From Branchiostoma floridae (Eukaryota > Chordata > Leptocardii > Amphioxiformes > Branchiostomatidae), in NCBI RefSeq assembly GCF_000003815.2, contig NC_049991.1, positions 13,177,755 to 13,241,754 of the forward strand: a stretch of DNA of 64,000 nt, given 5' to 3'. How positions within the stretch are numbered: the stretch's first letter is position 1; each line of letters begins with the position of its first letter. The notes under the pieces are model-generated. The model did not search any database, was not told the DNA's origin, and saw only the letters and a program-made list of their open reading frames with translations. The position numbers and the translations under genes are program-made. Shown in pieces: positions 60,151 to 64,000 of this stretch.

Positions 60151-62280
60151 ATGAAAATAAGGACAGATCCAGCAGCAGCGATGCTGACAGTCGGTGGTAT
60201 TCTGGGGATGGTTGCCATCGCCGCAGCTGTGACAACATCACCTCCACCAACTGAGGCTCCTACAACAGCTCCACAGACTACCACGGCGGCTCTACCCAGC
60301 ACAGCAGCACCAACAACCAAAGTACCAACCACCGGTAGGTTGTGGCATTGATAAACAGTACATTGACATCCATGAATATGGTTACAACGTTTTCAGCGTA
60401 TTCAGCCATTTCGGGGTGACTTTACTACCCTACATATTTTTTTCTCACCAGTGACTGATGAGCGTTTTCCTGATATAACTAAATCTACTTTCCTGCAGAA
60501 CCTTACGGATAGATATTCCCGCACACAGATTCAGACAAATCACGAAACCATGCCGTATACAACAAAACATTTTGATTGACGCCTTTGTAACACATTACTA
60601 ACCTGCCCAAAACTGCCCAAGAACAACCGCTCACTAGTGCATGGATATTCACTACTGCATGCATATTGAATGTAATGATCACCGTGAGGCATGCTACTAC
60701 ACACACGTACGATCAAAACAGAAAACGGTGCATGAAACGAGTTCAGTCTTATTAACTAACCTCCCTATTTAATATGCTGGACTAATCTCCGGGTATATCT
60801 ACCGATGGCATAAGGAGTTTAGCTGGCCAAGGAGTGTTCTGAGCCCCGGTCACTCTTTGGCCAGCTAAACTCCCTATGCCACCGGTAGATCTGCCTGGAG
60901 ATGAAAGTTGGACCAAAACATGCTGTTCAACTGGCTTAATGCAAGATCTAGCTGCAAGGATTGATAACTATGAGTTAAGACACTCCCGCCAACTGCCTTC
61001 CGCCCTGCAAGTATCGTAAGAGAGGACTTACCAACGAAAGGAGATACGGTATTTCTCCTGTGTTGGGTTTGTCTATGTGTCCAAAGGACATTAGTTATTG
61101 CATACCATATTCCCCGATGGATTTACATTTCCTTACTTCTATCATTGCTAATATGTCACAATGAACAGAATAAGAGGATGTATGATATATGAATATACAT
61201 TTTGGTAATAATTAAAAGTTTGCAGCAAGAAAGCTGTCATCTACAAACGTTGGGCATTTGTCACTCATGCTCTTCTTAACTCCATATTCATTTTTCAGCC
61301 CTAGTGACTATTTTGATAAGAGACAAATATCATTCTAATATTACTCTAGTACTAGTTATGTGATCAAATAAACGTGTAGTCCCTCTTAGCTGTATCTGAT
61401 TGTACATAAAGCTTCTTTTCCGGTCATTTACCATGCATGAATAATAAATTACCAGGATCATAAACTAGACATTCATCATAACGTCGTGTTCTTGTTATAC
61501 AAAGTTGCTACCTTTCTTCTGCTATTTTGCCTCGCACTGTGAATGCGATTCTGCACTCAGTACGCTTATGCTTTGAACGCTGCATCCCACTGCCACCTGC
61601 CGCGTCTTTTCTTTACAGACCGTACGGCAACCGACGTACCCACCAGCAGAAACCCAACAACAGTCCATTCATCCACAAATGAACAAACTACGAATCATTC
61701 AATAACAACAGCATTCACCACTCAGCCATCCACCCCTACTGTTCCACCTAGTACCTCAACACCTACTGTACCTATTGAGCCTCGTACCACCCTATTATCT
61801 TCTACAATCACTGACAAAACAAGACTAGTTACAACTACATTCCCTACAACAGAACAGCTCACTACGAAGGCACAGACGACAAATCTACAAAGTACTACAA
61901 CGTGGTTCACCACAGCCCCTCTTACCACAGCTCCATCTACTACAAAAGCTGTAACTACAGGACCTTCCACTGTAGCACCTAGTATTACCAACCGTATCAC
62001 AACAGAACCTCCCACAACTAAAGAGCATACCACAAAAACTATCACCACAGAACTTCCTACTACAGATCCTCCTACTACAAAACCTGTTACAACAAAACCT
62101 TCCACAACCGAAAAACATACAAAAATACCAACAACCGTTCTCCCGACTACAACTGAACCCGAAACCACAGAGCCCATCACTACCACTACCACCAAACCTG
62201 TAACAACTCAGCCACCAACCACCGCTCCTAAACTACCAAGCCTTAACAACAAAACAACCAACCACCGCTCTCCCTACTAC
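60151..62280 (+). CDS. Gene D (5' part): signal-anchored Thr/Pro-rich mucin-like protein
   Basis: Exon 60151-60334 encodes MKIRTDPAAAMLTVGGILGM followed by VAIAAAVTTSPPPTEAPTTA, a basic N-terminus with a hydrophobic segment that could be a signal peptide or anchor. It ends ACCACCG/GTAGGT in phase 1. Exon 61619 onward (acceptor CTTTACAG) continues in phase with about 220 residues dominated by Thr, Pro, Ser and Lys (units such as TTKAVTTGPSTVAP, TTEPPTTKEHTTK) until the gap at 62281. No downstream domain is visible. Its position next to B and C and its start structure suggest a further mucin gene, but membership of the NIDO-AMOP-VWD family cannot be shown. The 3' part is missing. Confidence 0.6.
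60335..61618 (+). other. Gene D intron 1
   Basis: Apart from a hairpin element at 60785-60902, no feature or extra coding exon was recognised in this 1.28-kb intron. Confidence 0.4.
60785..60902. mobile_element. ~118-bp hairpin MITE-like element in gene D intron
   Basis: Two ~52-nt arms are near-perfect reverse complements. Shared core words are GGAGTTTAGCTGGCCAA and GCATAAGGAG/CTCCCTATGC, separated by a ~14-nt loop. No clear target-site duplication. Confidence 0.65.
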
Positions 62281-62380
62281 NNNNNNNNNNNNNNNNNNNN
62301 NNNNNNNNNNNNNNNNNNNNNNNNNNNNNNNNNNNNNNNNNNNNNNNNNNNNNNNNNNNNNNNNNNNNNNNNNNNNNNNN
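62281..62380. other. Assembly gap (100 N)
   Basis: Run of N cutting the gene D mucin exon. The sequence on its far side is a copy of the region upstream of gene D, so the join is suspect. Confidence 0.99.
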
Positions 62381-64000
62381 CGACTTGATATCCCTAAATA
62401 CCCATTTTAGAAACATCGGATATAGGTTACCCCCGTGGAGTAAGGTGAGCTAGCGTTACGTCATACGTAGAATATTTGTATACGGTGCAAATTGTCAAGT
62501 ACATACAACGTGCCTGCTGTTTCTACACCTGTTCTGTTGAAAAATGGCGTGACAGTTGTAATTAACTGACGGTGGTATGTAGGACACGTTAAACAGTCAG
62601 AACAGGAATGCTAGCTGTATTGCGATTGTATACCTGTATTGTGATTGCGATAGGTTTCAGCCTCCACTTATTTTCAAGTGGGGCTGTTTTCAAGTGGGGC
62701 AATTGTTATTGAAACAGAAATGCTTAAAAGGTCGTCCGAATGCTTTTAACGTGCCCTTTTAGGGTCACAGTTTGTAACTAGGTTGTATCTTCACCTGATG
62801 GTCTCCGGAGACAGATAATCGAAATCGGATGTTAGGGTGTGGTGACACTTTCTGACTTGATATATGACATTCGGGATGCGCCAAATTTCCACAAAAACAG
62901 TAGTCACTTGCTGTATGTCACAGATCTATCTATAACGACTTAGCATCTTCATAATATCTGATGATCTGTTCCAGTACTCGTTTGACGAACTAAAAGACAT
63001 TGACCATGTTTGAATGGTGTATGTATTGACCATTCTTTAGTTTTCTTTTTAGACAGTACATGACATAGATTTCATATGCTTGTTGACGCACTTGCATGTG
63101 TATGTCACGTGTGAAGAGGAAATCTTCACGGCACCTCTAACAGCACAGTTGGCCTGGTTTTAGACAGACACGTACCCCATGGGAGTGGGTGTAACGGAAG
63201 ACAAAGACAAACCCGGAAACATCAATCTCTATGTTGTAACCAAAGGTCGTCTAATACTATAGGCTATGTCATAGATAGTTACTTGGATCTATATATAACA
63301 CGTTATATACGTTGGGTGTGAATTGGCTACTGTTCAAGTGGGTCACAGCAGAGTCTGGCGTAAAGTTGCATCTTTGACGGAAGAATTTTCTTGCAGCTAT
63401 ATTACAGGTCATCGTTGAGCCGCAGGCAAAATTTGCTAAGTGTTGACCCACATCGGAGCAGTTGAAGAGTTGAACTACTAACAACTATTCCAGGAAAAGG
63501 TATGCAGTAGTTAACATCACCTTCTAAAGCACTCATTCTAGCTTCTCTGGGATAACTGACCATGTGTTAACGACGTGGAAACTCCTAGTCTACTGACCAT
63601 AAAAACATCTTCGGTCCTTCATTGTCACTCTTTCCCACCACTCCACATACTATTACCAAAATACGCTCATCACCTTGTTACAGTAGGAAGACTTTGGTCA
63701 AATTAATAAGTAAACACATTTTTATCTGGGGATCTATTCGGAGTTAAGAAGCATGCGTGTGCTAACTACATACAAAGGCGTTGCCATATGGTAATGCCAG
63801 GATTTGTAGACCTATTGAGGAACAGAATAAGGAAATATGGTGTGACGTAGGTGTAGTTTAGTCATTTCCTTTCCACAGCTGCACGGGGAGAAGCTATGAA
63901 TGGACATAAACACCACAAAGAGATGCCATACTCCTTCCATTGGAGAATTCACGGCACAATAGAGATGCATTCATGCGGGTTCTAGTCAAGGGTGTGTTGA
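62381..64000 (+). repeat. Duplicated block, copy 2 (runs off the window)
   Basis: Matches 58174-59792 with one 1-bp indel and begins inside the right arm of the 58090-58197 palindrome. If it continues, a second copy of the gene D start would fall about 360 bp beyond the window end. Confidence 0.9.

Noticed and set aside
61722-62195. 157-codon minus-strand Val-rich frame over gene D
   Set aside because: Complement of the Thr-rich mucin codons.

Overview
The window is animal genomic DNA. Every recognisable gene is on the + strand and split into many short GT-AG exons. The products are secreted or membrane extracellular-matrix type proteins: signal peptide, Thr/Ser-rich mucin region, calcium-binding EGF repeats, NIDO, AMOP, VWD, SEA and one transmembrane helix. 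This architecture, the tandem paralogy, the short introns and the abundant small DNA-transposon remnants suggest an invertebrate deuterostome, most likely a lancelet (Branchiostoma). The species is inference; the gene structure is read from the sequence.

Layout. (1) 199-5191: 3' half of gene A, with EGF repeats, a SEA domain, EGF, TM helix and short tail; its 5' half lies outside the window. (2) 5.2-23.3 kb: no convincing gene. It holds a ~1.08-kb mariner-like MITE, a ~6.26-kb block bounded by long diverged inverted repeats with CpG-rich ~1-kb elements nested inside, a CT-rich microsatellite and unremarkable AT-rich sequence. (3) 23389-38173: gene B, apparently complete, 37 coding exons and about 2393 aa. 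(4) 42093-54925: gene C, a tandem paralog of B with 34 coding exons, about 2098 aa if a 100-N gap in its SEA exon is filled to the paralog length. (5) 55.1-56.1 kb: a four-copy ~255-bp minisatellite. (6) 60151-62280: 5' part of gene D, a signal sequence plus Thr/Pro-rich mucin, cut by a second 100-N gap. (7) 62381-64000 repeats 58174-59792 almost base for base, so the scaffold end is either a very recent duplication or an assembly/haplotype artefact.

Genes A, B and C form a tandem family of MUC4-like (NIDO-AMOP-VWD) membrane mucins with an added SEA domain. Each readable copy keeps candidate self-cleavage sites (GDPH at the start of VWD; GSVV-type in SEA). The family is evolving quickly: B and C are almost identical in the AMOP/VWD/EGF core but strongly diverged at both ends, EGF exons have been gained or lost, one intron differs between A and B/C, the mucin regions are unrelated minisatellites, and the cytoplasmic tails share nothing obvious. 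They probably act at epithelial surfaces (barrier, adhesion or secreted matrix), but no substrate or partner can be read from the DNA.
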